A stretch of DNA of 64,000 nt from Rubripirellula lacrimiformis (GCF_007741535.1 NZ_CP036525.1:4402001-4466000); one strand, 5' to 3'. Shown: positions 18,824 through 27,911, counted from the stretch's first letter. The notes: generated from the letters alone by a model not told the origin. Numbers and translations are program-made.

Positions 18824-18963
18824 TCGCCAGCGGCAAACTCCGCCAGTCTATATCTCGGCAAGTCCCCCCTGCCCTGCCCTTCGCATCGTGCAAAGAAAGT
18901 AAGGGGTGCCCGACCAGTCCACCGCGCCCACGATCGGTTTCCTCGACCAGCCAAGAACGTTCG

Positions 18964-19878
18964 ATGCGTATCGTTTCATTGTTACCCAGCGCGACCGAAA
19001 TGATCTGCGGCCTGGGGTTGCGCGATCAATTGGTCGGCGTGTCACATGAGTGTGATTTCCCGGCGTCGGTCGCTGCTTTGCCCAAAGTGACCCGCAGCTT
19101 CTTTCCAGCCGACGCGACCAGTGCCGAGATCGATCAGATCGTTCGCCAAAAGGTTGACTCCAGCGCTGCCCTGTATTCTCTGGACACTCAGGCGCTGTTG
19201 GACCTGCGTCCCGATGTGATCGTCACCCAATCTTTGTGTGACGTGTGCGCCGTGTCCATGGACCAAGTCCAGGCTGTCGCGGACGCACTGCCCTGCCCTC
19301 CGACGATTGTTCCATTGGAACCGACTAGCATCGACGATGTGATGGATGCAGTACGCCAGATTAGTGCCGTCGTCGGCTGCGAAGATCGCGCCGGTCAGTA
19401 TGTCGAATCACTTCGCAATCGAATGACAGCGGTCATCCAGCGAAGCGGTGGCACCACGAACGTTCCACGAGTGATGCTGTTGGAATGGATTGATCCACCA
19501 TTCAGCGCCGGGCACTGGAACCCCGAACTGGTATCGATGGCTGGAGGGCGAGAGATGATTGGAAGAAGCGGTCATCGATCCACCGCGGTCCCGTGGGACA
19601 GCGTCATCCAAGCCGATCCCGAGGTGATGGTCATCGCCTGCTGCGGGTTCACAGTCAAGCGTGCCATGCAGGACATGCCGATCTTGTGTTCGCAGCCAGA
19701 TTGGGGATCGCTTGCCTGTGTCCGCACGCGACGCGTGCACGTCGTCGATGGATCCGCGTACTTCAATCGTCCCGGCCCAAGATTGGTCGACAGTCTGGAA
19801 ATACTGGCACACACAATCCATCCCGATGTGCATCCATTGCCGCCAGGCCTAAAGCCGGCGGTAGCCACCGAGCGATGA
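18964..19878 (+). CDS. BtuF/periplasmic-binding-protein-like (cobalamin/heme type), no signal peptide
   Basis: From ATG 18964 the product is 304 residues and begins MRIVSLLPSATEMICGLGL, the standard N-terminus of the class III binding-protein domain (COG0614). Other landmarks are SHECDFP, LRPDVIVTQSLCDVCAVS with paired cysteines, and a C-terminal ACVRTRRVHVVDGSAYFNRPGPRLVDSLEILA. The frame extends 48 codons upstream without adding a signal peptide, so this is probably the cytoplasmic subgroup often labelled cobalamin-binding protein. The nearest transport genes are a TonB receptor, hemP and tonB beyond the repeat array, so a link to heme or B12 handling is possible but indirect. Confidence 0.78.
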   Translation: MRIVSLLPSATEMICGLGLRDQLVGVSHECDFPASVAALPKVTRSFFPADATSAEIDQIVRQKVDSSAALYSLDTQALLDLRPDVIVTQSLCDVCAVSMDQVQAVADALPCPPTIVPLEPTSIDDVMDAVRQISAVVGCEDRAGQYVESLRNRMTAVIQRSGGTTNVPRVMLLEWIDPPFSAGHWNPELVSMAGGREMIGRSGHRSTAVPWDSVIQADPEVMVIACCGFTVKRAMQDMPILCSQPDWGSLACVRTRRVHVVDGSAYFNRPGPRLVDSLEILAHTIHPDVHPLPPGLKPAVATER

Positions 19879-19904
19879 CACGCGGACCAATCGTTGGACC
19901 GCAT

Positions 19905-21005
19905 GGAAAAAACCCCATGCGTCTGTACGATGAAACGCGCGGCCCGATGGGCACGCGGCGAAGCGAACGGTGGATGAGCGCCCCTATCGTTTAACCGCGT
20001 GGGCAACGCCCCGTGCGTTTGCACGATGAAACGCGCGGCCCGATGGGCACGCGGTTAAACGAACGGTGAACACGCGGCCCTATCGTTTAACCGCGTGGGC
20101 ATCGCCCCGTGCGTTTGCACGATGAAACGCGCGGCCCGATGGGCTCGCGGTGAAACGAACGGTGGATGAGCGACGCGGTCGTTTAACCGCGTGGGCACCG
20201 CCCCGTGCGTCTGCACGATAAAACGCGCGGCCCGTTGGGCACGCGGCGAAGCGAACGGTGGATGAGCGGCCCTATCGTTCAACCGCGTGGGCATCGCCCC
20301 GTGCGTCTGCAAGATGAAACGCGCGGCCCGATGGGCACGCGGTTTAACGAACGGTGGATGAGCGGCCCAATCGTTTAACCGCGTGGGCATCGCCCCGCGT
20401 GTCTGCACGATGAAACACGCGGCCCGATGGGCTCGCGGTGAAACGAACGGTGAACACGCGGCCCTATCGTTTAACCGCGTGGGCATCGCCCCGTGCGTCT
20501 GTACGACGAAACGCGCGGCCCAATGGGCACGCGGCGAAGCGAACGGTGGATGAGCGGCCCTATCGTTTAACCGCGTGGGCAACGCCCCGTGCGTTTGCAC
20601 GACGAAACGCGCGGCCCGATGGGCACGCGGTTAAACGAATCATCGACGCGCGGACGCGGTTGTTTAACCGCGTGGGCATCGCCCCGCGCGTTTGCACGAC
20701 GAAGCGCGCGGCCCGATGGGCACGCGGTGAAACGAATGATGAGCACGCGGCCCAATCGTTTAACCGCGTGGGCATCGCCCCGCGCGTCTGTACGATGAAA
20801 CGCGTGCCCCGATGGGCACGCGGTTAAACGAATGATGAGCACGCGGCCCAATCGTTTAACCGCGTGGGCATCGCCCCGCGTGTCTGTACGATGAAACGCG
20901 CGGCCCGATGGGCACGCGGTGAAACGAACGGTGGATGAGCAGCCCTATCGTTTAACCGCGTGGGCATCGCCCCGTGCGTCTGTACGACGAAACGCGCGGC
21001 CCAAT
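19905..21005. repeat. Array of ~96-bp structured tandem repeats, left part (about 11 units)
   Basis: Units of about 96-97 bases repeat in one orientation. Each contains four potential stems: GCGTTT-N8-AAACGC; GCCC-GAT-GGGC; a long stem CACGCGGTTAAACGA paired with TCGTTTAACCGCGTG across a ~23-base loop; and GGGC-ATC-GCCC. The loop between the long arms varies among a few types (for example GGTGGATGAGCGGCCC, GGTGAACACGCGGCCC, GATGAGCACGCGG). TTTAACCGCGTGGGCA-type cores occur near 19988, 20084, 20180, 20275, 20372, 20468, 20567, 20664, 20759, 20853 and 20949. Because 96 is divisible by 3, long repetitive frames (32-residue periods) arise on both strands; these are not treated as genes. Loops are shared among units, so this is not CRISPR. 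Confidence 0.9.
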
Positions 21006-21043
21006 GAGGCTGTGAATATTTTGTTTTCCCCAGCTTTGAGTTT

Positions 21044-21070
21044 CATTTTTGAAGGTGTTTTTCAAAAATG
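21044..21070 (-). terminator. Hairpin downstream of the IS1182 transposase
   Basis: CATTTTTGAA (21044-21053) and TTCAAAAATG (21061-21070) form a perfect 10-bp stem with a 7-base loop, about 120 bases past the transposase stop. It may end transposase transcription or block read-through from outside. There is no long U-run directly after the stem, so a terminator role is tentative. Confidence 0.45.
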
Positions 21071-21188
21071 CGGGACGTGTGAATCTATTTTTGGGGTCAA
21101 AGCGGCTGACAGGCCCCTGGGACTCTCGAGCGTCTGGCCGTTTCGAGGTCTTGAGGGCTTCGAGAAGCCGCTCGAACCTCCACTTTGG

Positions 21189-22523
21189 TTAACTTTTCGC
21201 TGCTACAACGCATGGGTCCCCTATCAGGTTAGGTAAAAACCCTAGGCATTTGAATCGGTTGTAGTTATTCACTAGCACATGCCAAAGGGTCTGACTCAAA
21301 GCCTTTTCCGACCCACGAACCCGGTACTGGTGGAGCCCGCGGTTGCGACATTCGGCGTTGGGGAATTCGGCCACCGAAGGGCGTTGCTTATAGATCTTTT
21401 GAGCCTCCGCTGTGCCCATCCGTTCTCGAAAGCGTTTCATCGCAGCGCTGTCTCCTGGCTTGGGGAGATGAGGATCTTTGCCTTCTTCAATTTGCTTTTG
21501 AACGCCCTTCAATACCCCGTAAACGGCTGTGCCCGAGGCGTCCATCGAGTCGATATCGGTCGCCTTGGTAAAGCCGCCATCGACCAGGTATTTCCCGGGC
21601 ATAACGCCGAAAGTGCTGCAGACCGATTGATACATCGGAAGCATTTGCCCCTGATCGCTGCCCTGGTTATCGACGCTCACGCCGACGACGATTCGTGTCT
21701 CGCCATCGCTGGCGAATTGAACGTTGTAGGCCGGCCGAAAACCACCGTCGGCCATCTTCATGCGCACCGCTTCGGGGTCGGTCATCGACGCTCGTGGAGT
21801 GGATTTGCTTTTGCGTGACCTCTTCTCCTTGCGACGCCGCTCTAGCTCTTCCAAGTTTTCTTGGGCCGCCTTGATTCGCTCGATTCGTTCCTTGGCAGCG
21901 CGCTGTTGGGCGGCCTGTTTTGCCTTGGATATTTTGGCTGCTTCTTCCTCGGTACGCTCACTGAGTTCGTTCAAGTAGTCTTCGGCCGCTGCTTGCAACC
22001 TTTGGAGTGTCGGTGCCGATCGAAATGAGCCACTGCCAGACGACGCTCGCACTCGCATTCCATCTTGTCCGATAGTTTCGAGCGTGATTAGCTTCTGGTT
22101 CAACAAGGCGGCAATCGAGTCGGCCAGCAGTTTCTCAAGCAGTTCGCTGTTCTCGCTTCGGAAGTCACTGAGCGTGTGATAGTTGACCGAGACTTTGCCA
22201 CAGATCCACATGTAGTGAAAATCACGGGTGGTCAATTCAGCGACCCGGCGAGCGCTGCTGATTCCCTCTAGCGTCGCGTAAAACCATAAGGCGAAGAGAA
22301 TCCGCGGATCAATCGAGTTGCGTCCCGCTTTGCCCTGTCTGGATTGAATGCGAGTGTAGAGAGAGCTCAGGTCGAGTGATTCGCAGTACTGCCACACCAA
22401 TCGGATGCGATGGTCGCTGGCAACTAGTTGATCGAGCGAAAAAAACTGCATCTCGACTTGGGTGCGTTCTGGGCGGTTGGTGCGGGCCTGACCACGCTGC
22501 TGAGCATTGCTTGGAGTTTTCAT
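21189..22523 (-). CDS. IS1182-family transposase
   Basis: The 444-residue protein has the N-terminal DUF772-type domain of IS1182/IS5-related transposases: VEMQFFSLDQLVASDHRIR, then IDPRILFALWFYATLEGISSARRVAEL and VNYHTLSDFRSE. A DDE core follows, with the first aspartate in TIGQDGMRVRAS. A long charged coiled-coil (about residues 180-245, rich in EERAAKERIERIK-like sequence) interrupts the core, as is common in this family. The second aspartate is probably in YLVDGGF. The C-terminus contains NRGLHQYRVRGSEKAL. The frame is intact. It is transcribed opposite to the flanking plus-strand genes and fills most of the element. Confidence 0.92.
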   Translation of the reverse strand: MKTPSNAQQRGQARTNRPERTQVEMQFFSLDQLVASDHRIRLVWQYCESLDLSSLYTRIQSRQGKAGRNSIDPRILFALWFYATLEGISSARRVAELTTRDFHYMWICGKVSVNYHTLSDFRSENSELLEKLLADSIAALLNQKLITLETIGQDGMRVRASSGSGSFRSAPTLQRLQAAAEDYLNELSERTEEEAAKISKAKQAAQQRAAKERIERIKAAQENLEELERRRKEKRSRKSKSTPRASMTDPEAVRMKMADGGFRPAYNVQFASDGETRIVVGVSVDNQGSDQGQMLPMYQSVCSTFGVMPGKYLVDGGFTKATDIDSMDASGTAVYGVLKGVQKQIEEGKDPHLPKPGDSAAMKRFRERMGTAEAQKIYKQRPSVAEFPNAECRNRGLHQYRVRGSEKALSQTLWHVLVNNYNRFKCLGFLPNLIGDPCVVAAKS

Positions 22524-22583
22524 TGCAGTAATTTAGCGCCAGAAAAGAAACTAGCAACCAACAACTCATTTATTCACAGCCTC

Positions 22584-23480
22584 AATGGGCACGCGGCGAA
22601 GCGAACGGTGGATGAGCGGCCCTATCGTTTAACCGCGTGGGCAACGCCCCGTGCGTTTGCACGACGAAACGCGCGGCCCGATGGGCACGCGGTTAAACGA
22701 ATCATCGACGCGCGGACGCGGTTGTTTAACCGCGTGGGCATCGCCCCGCGCGTTTGCACGACGAAGCGCGCGGCCCGATGGGCACGCGGTTAAACGAATG
22801 ATGAGCACACGGCCCAATCGTTTAACCGCGTGGGCATCGCCCCGCGCGTCTGTACGATGAAACGCGCGCCCCGATGGGCACGCGGTGAAACGAACGGTGG
22901 ACACGCGGACGCGGTCGTTTAACCGCGTGGGCATCGCCCCGTGCGTCTGCACGACGAAACGCGCGGCCCGATGGGCTCGCGGTGAAACGAACGGTGGATG
23001 AGCGACGCGGTCGTTTAACCGCGTGGGCATCGCCCCGTGCGTCTGCACGATAAAACGCGAGGCCCGATGGGCACGCGGTGTAACGAACGGTGGATGAGCG
23101 GCCCTATCGTTTAACCGCGTGGGCATCGCCCCGCGCGTCTGTACGACGAAACGCGCGGCCCGATGGGCACGCGGTTAAACGAATGATGAGCACGCGGCAC
23201 TATCGTTTAACCGCGTGGCCAACGCCCCGTGCGTCTGTACGACGAAACGCGCGGCCCGATGGGCACGCGGTTAAACGAACGGTGGATGAGCGGCCCTATC
23301 GTTTAACCGCGTGGGCAACGCCCCGTGCGTTTGCACGACGAAACGCGCGGCCCGATGGGCACGCGGTTAAACGAATCATCGACGCGCGGACGCGGTTGTT
23401 TAACCGCGTGGGCATCGCCCCGCGCGTTTGCACGACGAAGCGCGCGGCCCGTTTGGGCACGCGGCGAAACGAATGGTGGG
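22584..23480. repeat. Array of ~96-bp structured tandem repeats, right part (about 9-10 units)
   Basis: This continues the array at 19905-21005, interrupted by the IS1182 element. Units have the same four-stem design and orientation. The first ~230 bases (22584-22815) are nearly identical to 20518-20755, with only two or three differences seen, including the rare loop ATCATCGACGCGCGGACGCGG. The same block recurs at about 23270-23450. This indicates higher-order duplication of multi-unit blocks. The array ends about 30 bases before the stop codon of the TonB-dependent receptor gene. Confidence 0.9.
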
Positions 23481-23512
23481 CGTACCTTAGACGGCTCCCC
23501 TGACAGCCTGCC

Positions 23513-25966
23513 CTACATTGCGTACTGATAGCCGAAGATTGCGTTGAATCCGGTTCCGTCCACTCCGCTTCCTAGCACTCGGTAGTACTTGTCGGTGATG
23601 TTCTCTAGCGACAGCGACACATGATGCTGGCGTTGATCACCAAAGGATCGTCCCGTTCGCACGTTGAGCGTGGCGTAGCCGGGAGTCCCGCCGGGCAGAA
23701 AACGTACGTCACCAAAGTTCGACGAATTGTACCGATCGGCTCGCGCTACCATCCAGGTGTACACGTCCAGGTAACCACCGATCGATGGCTCGTCGAACCG
23801 CAACCCCAAGGTTCCTTGGGTGGGCGGGATTCGTGAGATCGGATCGTCAGCCGACGTGATGGTGCCGTAGGTATAGTAGAAGTTGCCATACAGAGACAGG
23901 TTGCGACCCAACAAGTATTCGCCCGCCAGTTCGGTACCGTTCAGATAGGCCTGCTGGTTCGTCAAGAACCGGGCTCCGCCAATCGTCTCGCGATTGATGT
24001 AACTATCGAAGTCTGTCCAGTACTCCACCGCCTGCAGGCGAAGGCGATCGTAGTTGAACTTCAATCCGACTTCGTACGTTTTGCTCTGTTCGGCTTCGAC
24101 GTTCAAATTCCCAACCAACGGAACCGATTGACTGTTTTGCAAGAACGTTTTGTTGGCCGTCAGGTCGTCGATCGTCGGCGCCCGGAATCCTTCGTAATAG
24201 CCACCGACGAGCTTCCACTGTTCGGTCAGCTTGTAGGTCAAGCCGACGCTGGCGATCCAATCTTGGTAGGAGCGTTGAAAGTAGGTAGGCCCAAGCGTGT
24301 CAAAATCCGGCGTTCCCGATACGTTGATGTTTTCGTAACGGACCGATGTTGTCGCGTCCAAGCGGTCGGTCAGCGAAACATGCCAAGATGTAAACACCCC
24401 CATTCGATCAGCTTCGGAATCGTCCGGATACTGTGGATCGGTGGGTGAAGCGGTCGCTCCCGGCGCGCTCGGGCTATCGATCCGCAAGCGATTGGCGTTG
24501 ATCGATTCGGCGTAAAAGTCCGAACCGTAGGTCAGCTTCCCGAAGTCGTCCATGTCCTTGACGGCCGAGATCGTCGTGCCCCAACCGATGTCGTCAAACT
24601 CACCAATCTCGCGACGGGTCGGGTCTGCGTTCGGCAAATTACTGTCATACCGATCGACGGTGGTCGCCTCCTTTGTTCGTGAACCCGATAGCGTCACCGA
24701 ATACAGATCCGCAAAGAAGAAGTCGTCCGGCAACAATCCCTCCAACCGCCCATAGATCAGGTCGCGTTGCTGTGGATCATAGTAGGTCGGTCGCTGCGTC
24801 GGCACACTGCCGTCGGATGCCGGCCCCTGCACGAACGGCAAGAAGCGATCGCTCCGCTTCAGGTCCTGCTGCTCGAAGTGCTGCATCGCGAAGGTCAACA
24901 TGTGGTTTTCGGTCAGCATTCGCTGCAGCTTCAGATCGCCAGCGTACTGTTGGTAGTCGGTGCCCGATTGCCGGCCCAGATCGCCACCGCGATCGACGTT
25001 GCCCACATCCAGATACGAGATGCCGCCGGTGATGCCGGTTGCACCGTACCAGCCGCTGAATCCAGTACGCGTGTACGAGGATGCTTCGGCGCTGCTGTAG
25101 AACTGACTAAACATCGGGCTGAAATGGTTGCCTTGCAGCGGATCGGCCGATCGCGTGACGATGTTGATCGCGCCACCGATTGCATCGCTGCCCCAAAGAG
25201 CCGATTCGGCGCCACGGATCACTTCAATCCGCTCGATCGATCCCGGATCAATCGTCGCAGCATACTGGTTCGGCCCGGGACGCAGCACGCTCGTATTCAT
25301 CCGGATGCCATCCACCATGATCAACACTTGTTGCCCGGTTAGTCCGCGTATGAAGGGGGACAGTTGACCGTTCCCGGTCTGCTGCAGCATCACGCCGACT
25401 TCGTTCTGCAGAGCCCGGTACATCGTGGTGGCTTGCCGCCGATCCAAATCTTCGCGATCGATGATCGTTCCCAACTGAGCCGAATCGAACAGACTGACCT
25501 CGCCACGAAACGCACTATTGAGACCGGTGACGTCACTGGATGTGCCACCGAACATTTGTTCGTCCAACGAAGGGAACGATGCACTCAGCGCCGCATCGGG
25601 CGAGTTCGTCGGTGGACTCTGCCCTGCCCCGCCGGGTGGCTGATTGTCAAACTGCGATGGCGGCATCGACAAGGCAGGATTCGGGGCCGATGGCGAGGTG
25701 GATCCGCCCGGTGACGAAGCGGCCGCATCGCTGAAAGGTGCGGGGACCAGTTCTGTGGAACCATCCGCAGCGGGGTCATTCGCGGGTTCAGTCAGCGCCG
25801 GGGGTCGAACTTCGATTTCGGGCAAAGTCGGTTGCGTATCTTGCTGGAGCAACGTTGCTAATTCAACACGCTTGCCGGCTGACTTTTCCGATAGGGCATC
25901 TTCGGCCGATAGGGTGGGAACTAGCGATGGCAACAGCGTGAGTGCCAAGAAGGTGATCCGCTTCAC
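23513..25966 (-). CDS. TonB-dependent outer-membrane receptor (probable heme/siderophore type)
   Basis: The GTG at 25966 gives 817 residues and a clean signal peptide (VKRITFLALTLLPSLVPTLSA); the frame also opens at ATG 26026, twenty codons earlier. A Pro/Ser-rich linker (about residues 50-130) precedes the plug domain (about 160-280): QATTMYRALQNEVGVMLQQ, SPFIRGLTGQQVLIMVDGIRMN, IERIEVIRGAESALWGSDAIGGAINIVTR. The C-terminal beta-barrel ends in NAIFGYQYAM. The gene is divergent from hemP-tonB, so the receptor probably imports heme or an iron complex across the outer membrane with energy from that TonB. No cobalamin riboswitch was seen upstream, which weakens a B12-receptor reading. Confidence 0.85.
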   Translation of the reverse strand: MKRITFLALTLLPSLVPTLSAEDALSEKSAGKRVELATLLQQDTQPTLPEIEVRPPALTEPANDPAADGSTELVPAPFSDAAASSPGGSTSPSAPNPALSMPPSQFDNQPPGGAGQSPPTNSPDAALSASFPSLDEQMFGGTSSDVTGLNSAFRGEVSLFDSAQLGTIIDREDLDRRQATTMYRALQNEVGVMLQQTGNGQLSPFIRGLTGQQVLIMVDGIRMNTSVLRPGPNQYAATIDPGSIERIEVIRGAESALWGSDAIGGAINIVTRSADPLQGNHFSPMFSQFYSSAEASSYTRTGFSGWYGATGITGGISYLDVGNVDRGGDLGRQSGTDYQQYAGDLKLQRMLTENHMLTFAMQHFEQQDLKRSDRFLPFVQGPASDGSVPTQRPTYYDPQQRDLIYGRLEGLLPDDFFFADLYSVTLSGSRTKEATTVDRYDSNLPNADPTRREIGEFDDIGWGTTISAVKDMDDFGKLTYGSDFYAESINANRLRIDSPSAPGATASPTDPQYPDDSEADRMGVFTSWHVSLTDRLDATTSVRYENINVSGTPDFDTLGPTYFQRSYQDWIASVGLTYKLTEQWKLVGGYYEGFRAPTIDDLTANKTFLQNSQSVPLVGNLNVEAEQSKTYEVGLKFNYDRLRLQAVEYWTDFDSYINRETIGGARFLTNQQAYLNGTELAGEYLLGRNLSLYGNFYYTYGTITSADDPISRIPPTQGTLGLRFDEPSIGGYLDVYTWMVARADRYNSSNFGDVRFLPGGTPGYATLNVRTGRSFGDQRQHHVSLSLENITDKYYRVLGSGVDGTGFNAIFGYQYAM

Positions 25967-26275
25967 GGGTGTTTTCCTTGTCTGAAACGAGGCTTCCGCC
26001 GTTGCGACAAAGCTAGGCACCACCATCGTTCATTCCGGTCTATTGCGTCCAATCGGAACAATCCGCGGATCCGCATGAACGAGCACGACCCGAACCGGCA
26101 AACTTGACGCATTGGGAACGACCGACGGGCTGACCTGGGTCGAGTTGACGGAAATCCCGCCGCCGGTGGTGGCGGAACCGCCAACCGATGCGGATCACAG
26201 CGATCCAGAGTCACGAAACTGCGGTGGTTCAGCGTCCGCCGCCCGATGGCACGGTTTCTGCATTCTGAGCGTGCG
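25967..26275. promoter_or_regulatory. Divergent control region between TonB receptor and hemP-tonB
   Basis: About 300 bases hold the promoters of both units. No convincing Fur box (GATAATGATAATCATTATC-like) or cobalamin riboswitch was recognised by eye. Paired ACCGACGGG/CCGCCGGTGG-rich segments occur near 26128-26185 but no defined structure was built. Confidence 0.35.
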
Positions 26276-26473
26276 ATGAATGAACCCGAACCGCCCGACG
26301 GCATCCCCCATGACCAGCCAAGTTCCACGCCAGATGATCCGATCGATTCACGACCGAAAGTGTGGGAGTCTGTTGACCTGTTCCAGGGTCGCCGCGAAGT
26401 CTGGATCCGTCATGGCGAGATGGTTTACCGACTTCGACGAACGGGATCCGAAAAGCTATACTTAACCAAGTGA
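26276..26473 (+). CDS. hemP: Hemin uptake protein HemP family
   Basis: The ATG at 26276 gives 65 residues; an alternative ATG lies 30 bases earlier. The C-terminal half, VDLFQGRREVWIRHGEMVYRL followed by RRTGSEKLYLTK, matches the short HemP family: a beta-hairpin with G-x-E-x-x-I-x-H-x-G-x-x-Y-x-L-R and the terminal L-x-L-T-K. The N-terminal half is Pro/Asp-rich and not conserved in the family. HemP genes sit in heme-uptake loci; in proteobacteria HemP/HmuP is reported as a regulator of heme receptor expression. The stop overlaps the tonB start by 4 bases (GTGA), so the two are co-translated. Confidence 0.87.
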   Translation: MNEPEPPDGIPHDQPSSTPDDPIDSRPKVWESVDLFQGRREVWIRHGEMVYRLRRTGSEKLYLTK

Positions 26474-27213
26474 TCCATTCCAGCCATTTTCGACGATCGA
26501 CCGCCTTTTCGCTGGCGCTGCACGCCACGGCGTTGGTGGCGATGTGCTGTGTTTCGTTGTCGGCGCTGGAACGTTTTTCGTCAGGCGGCCCCCGACAGGT
26601 TGTGTCGATCGAAGTATCGCTTGCCCGGCCCGCAGCGACAGCCGTTTCCACACCGGTGTCGTTTGAAGCGATCGAACCGGTGACGCAATCCGATCATGAC
26701 CTTTCGCGTCCACTGCCGGTTCAGCGTCGCACCCCTACCCGATCCGTGCTTTCGTCTGATCTGCCTGAACCCGACTGGACGCCTGCTACGATCAGCCAGC
26801 CTCTAGAACGTGTCGTCACTCGAACTCAGCAACCGATAGTCCGGCCAGCCGAAACGGACCGACCTCGACTCCCTCCTGTCGTCGCCGTATCGATCGCGCC
26901 CGCCGCCAGTGTGCCGCCAACCCAGCAGATGACTGGACTTCGCGACGACAGCCCGGTCGAGTTCACTGACACCCCGGCCCCCAAGTACCCCAACGATGCC
27001 ATCGTGCGTCGGTTACAAGGAACCGTGATGTTGAAACTGTTCATCAGCACCGTTGGCGAAGTTGAGCGCGTCGAAATCTCGGATTCCAGCGGCCACGCAG
27101 TTTTGGATCAGGCAGCCGTATCAGCCGTCATGATGTGGCGTGGAAAACCGGCAACCCGATTCGGCCAACCCATCGCATCGGTCGAAGTGTTGCCGATACG
27201 ATTTCGCTTGTAG
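26470..27213 (+). CDS. tonB: TonB energy-transducing protein
   Basis: The 247-residue protein starts at GTG 26470, overlapping hemP. One N-terminal membrane helix (about residues 10-32, AFSLALHATALVAMCCVSLSAL) anchors it in the inner membrane. A Pro/Arg/Thr-rich periplasmic spacer follows (about 55-150). The C-terminal domain (about 160-247) has the TonB pattern: PKYPNDAIVRRLQGTVML, then LFISTVGEVERVEISDSSGH, and VLPIRFRL at the end. It should energise the divergent outer-membrane receptor. No exbB or exbD lies in the window, so the motor must be encoded elsewhere. Confidence 0.9.
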   Translation: MIHSSHFRRSTAFSLALHATALVAMCCVSLSALERFSSGGPRQVVSIEVSLARPAATAVSTPVSFEAIEPVTQSDHDLSRPLPVQRRTPTRSVLSSDLPEPDWTPATISQPLERVVTRTQQPIVRPAETDRPRLPPVVAVSIAPAASVPPTQQMTGLRDDSPVEFTDTPAPKYPNDAIVRRLQGTVMLKLFISTVGEVERVEISDSSGHAVLDQAAVSAVMMWRGKPATRFGQPIASVEVLPIRFRL

Positions 27214-27239
27214 ACACCGATTCAGTTTGGAAGAATACA

Positions 27240-27258
27240 GCGCCCGATCGATGGGCGC
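27240..27258. terminator. Hairpin between convergent tonB and VOC genes
   Basis: GCGCCC (27240-27245) and GGGCGC (27253-27258) form a 6-bp GC stem with a 7-base loop, between the tonB stop (27213) and the VOC stop (27264). A short T-rich stretch (ACTATTTTG) follows on the plus side. It is placed to serve as a shared bidirectional terminator. Confidence 0.5.
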
Positions 27259-27263
27259 CCGCA

Positions 27264-27659
27264 CTATTTTGCGACGGGCGAACAGATTTCGACCAGATAC
27301 CCGTTGTTGTCTCGCACGTAGCTGATCGTTTGCCCCCAAGGCTGCTGTGCGGGCGCCTTGACCGCGATCGCACCGGCAGCGATCGCGCGGTCGTACGCGG
27401 CTGACACGTCGTCGGTGACCAAGGCAACCTCGATACTGGGTGCCTCGCTTTGGACGTTCGTCTTGCGATATCCAAAGCCATGCGAATCAGCCAACGTTTC
27501 GGACACGAACGCAAGCGCCGTCTGCCCCGTTTCCATCTCCGCATAGTCCCCCTCGATGCCCCCATGCCGAAACCGGCACTCTAGCCCAAAAGCAGATTCA
27601 TAGAAGTCGACCGCATCGGCGACGCTTGGGACATAAAGAATGACGTATCCGAGTTTCAT
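27264..27659 (-). CDS. VOC (glyoxalase/bleomycin-resistance) family protein
   Basis: From ATG 27659 the product is 131 residues, the usual size of a single-chain VOC protein with two beta-alpha-beta-beta-beta modules. The first module begins MKLGYVILYVPSVADAVDFYESAFGLE and carries GDYAEMETGQTALAFVSE. The second has PSIEVALVTDDVSAAYDRAIAAGA and ends QTISYVRDNNGYLVEICSPV, with the conserved metal-ligand glutamate in VEIC. The frame stays open far upstream, but that part is antisense to the esterase gene at 27912. Glutathione- or metal-dependent lyase, dioxygenase or binding functions are all possible; the substrate is unknown. Confidence 0.88.
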   Translation of the reverse strand: MKLGYVILYVPSVADAVDFYESAFGLECRFRHGGIEGDYAEMETGQTALAFVSETLADSHGFGYRKTNVQSEAPSIEVALVTDDVSAAYDRAIAAGAIAVKAPAQQPWGQTISYVRDNNGYLVEICSPVAK

Positions 27660-27911
27660 GGTGAATCCATCTAGATTTGCGAACGGAACAAGAGGCCAAT
27701 CAAAACGATAGGCATTTCCAGCGTTCGGGAATACAGGGCAAAGTTCGCAAGTCCGGAAGGGACATCCCCTCGATGCCGGTGGCCTCTGGCCATCGGTGTA
27801 CTCGGCCGCCAACACGGACGACTCAGGTTCTGAATTGCCGGGTGCTGCGGTACCGGATATCCTTGCTGGATCGCTTGCCCCGTCCCATGCTCCTTGGTTG
27901 GTCCGACTGCT

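Larger units (their letters stand above)
21006..22583. mobile_element. IS1182-family insertion sequence, 1578 bp, with target duplication AAT
   Basis: The left end GAGGCTGTGAATA (21006-21018) and the right end TATTCACAGCCTC (22571-22583) form a perfect 13-bp inverted repeat. AAT flanks both sides (21003-21005 and 22584-22586). Joining the flanks restores GCGGCCCAATGGGCACGCGG, which also occurs intact at about 20515 in the array, so the insertion is cleanly placed inside one repeat unit. The element has a single transposase gene and a strong hairpin near its left end. Confidence 0.92.

Noticed and set aside
20055-20600. 181-residue repetitive protein and similar frames on both strands of the array
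   Set aside because: The 96-bp period is a multiple of 3, which gives long frames in several phases. Peptides are low in information and show no start signals.
19905-23480. CRISPR array
   Set aside because: The variable segments between palindromes are shared among many units and no cas genes are near, so they are not spacers.
25967-26275. Cobalamin riboswitch or Fur box upstream of the TonB receptor
   Set aside because: No B12-box-like GCCACTG or Fur consensus palindrome was found by eye.
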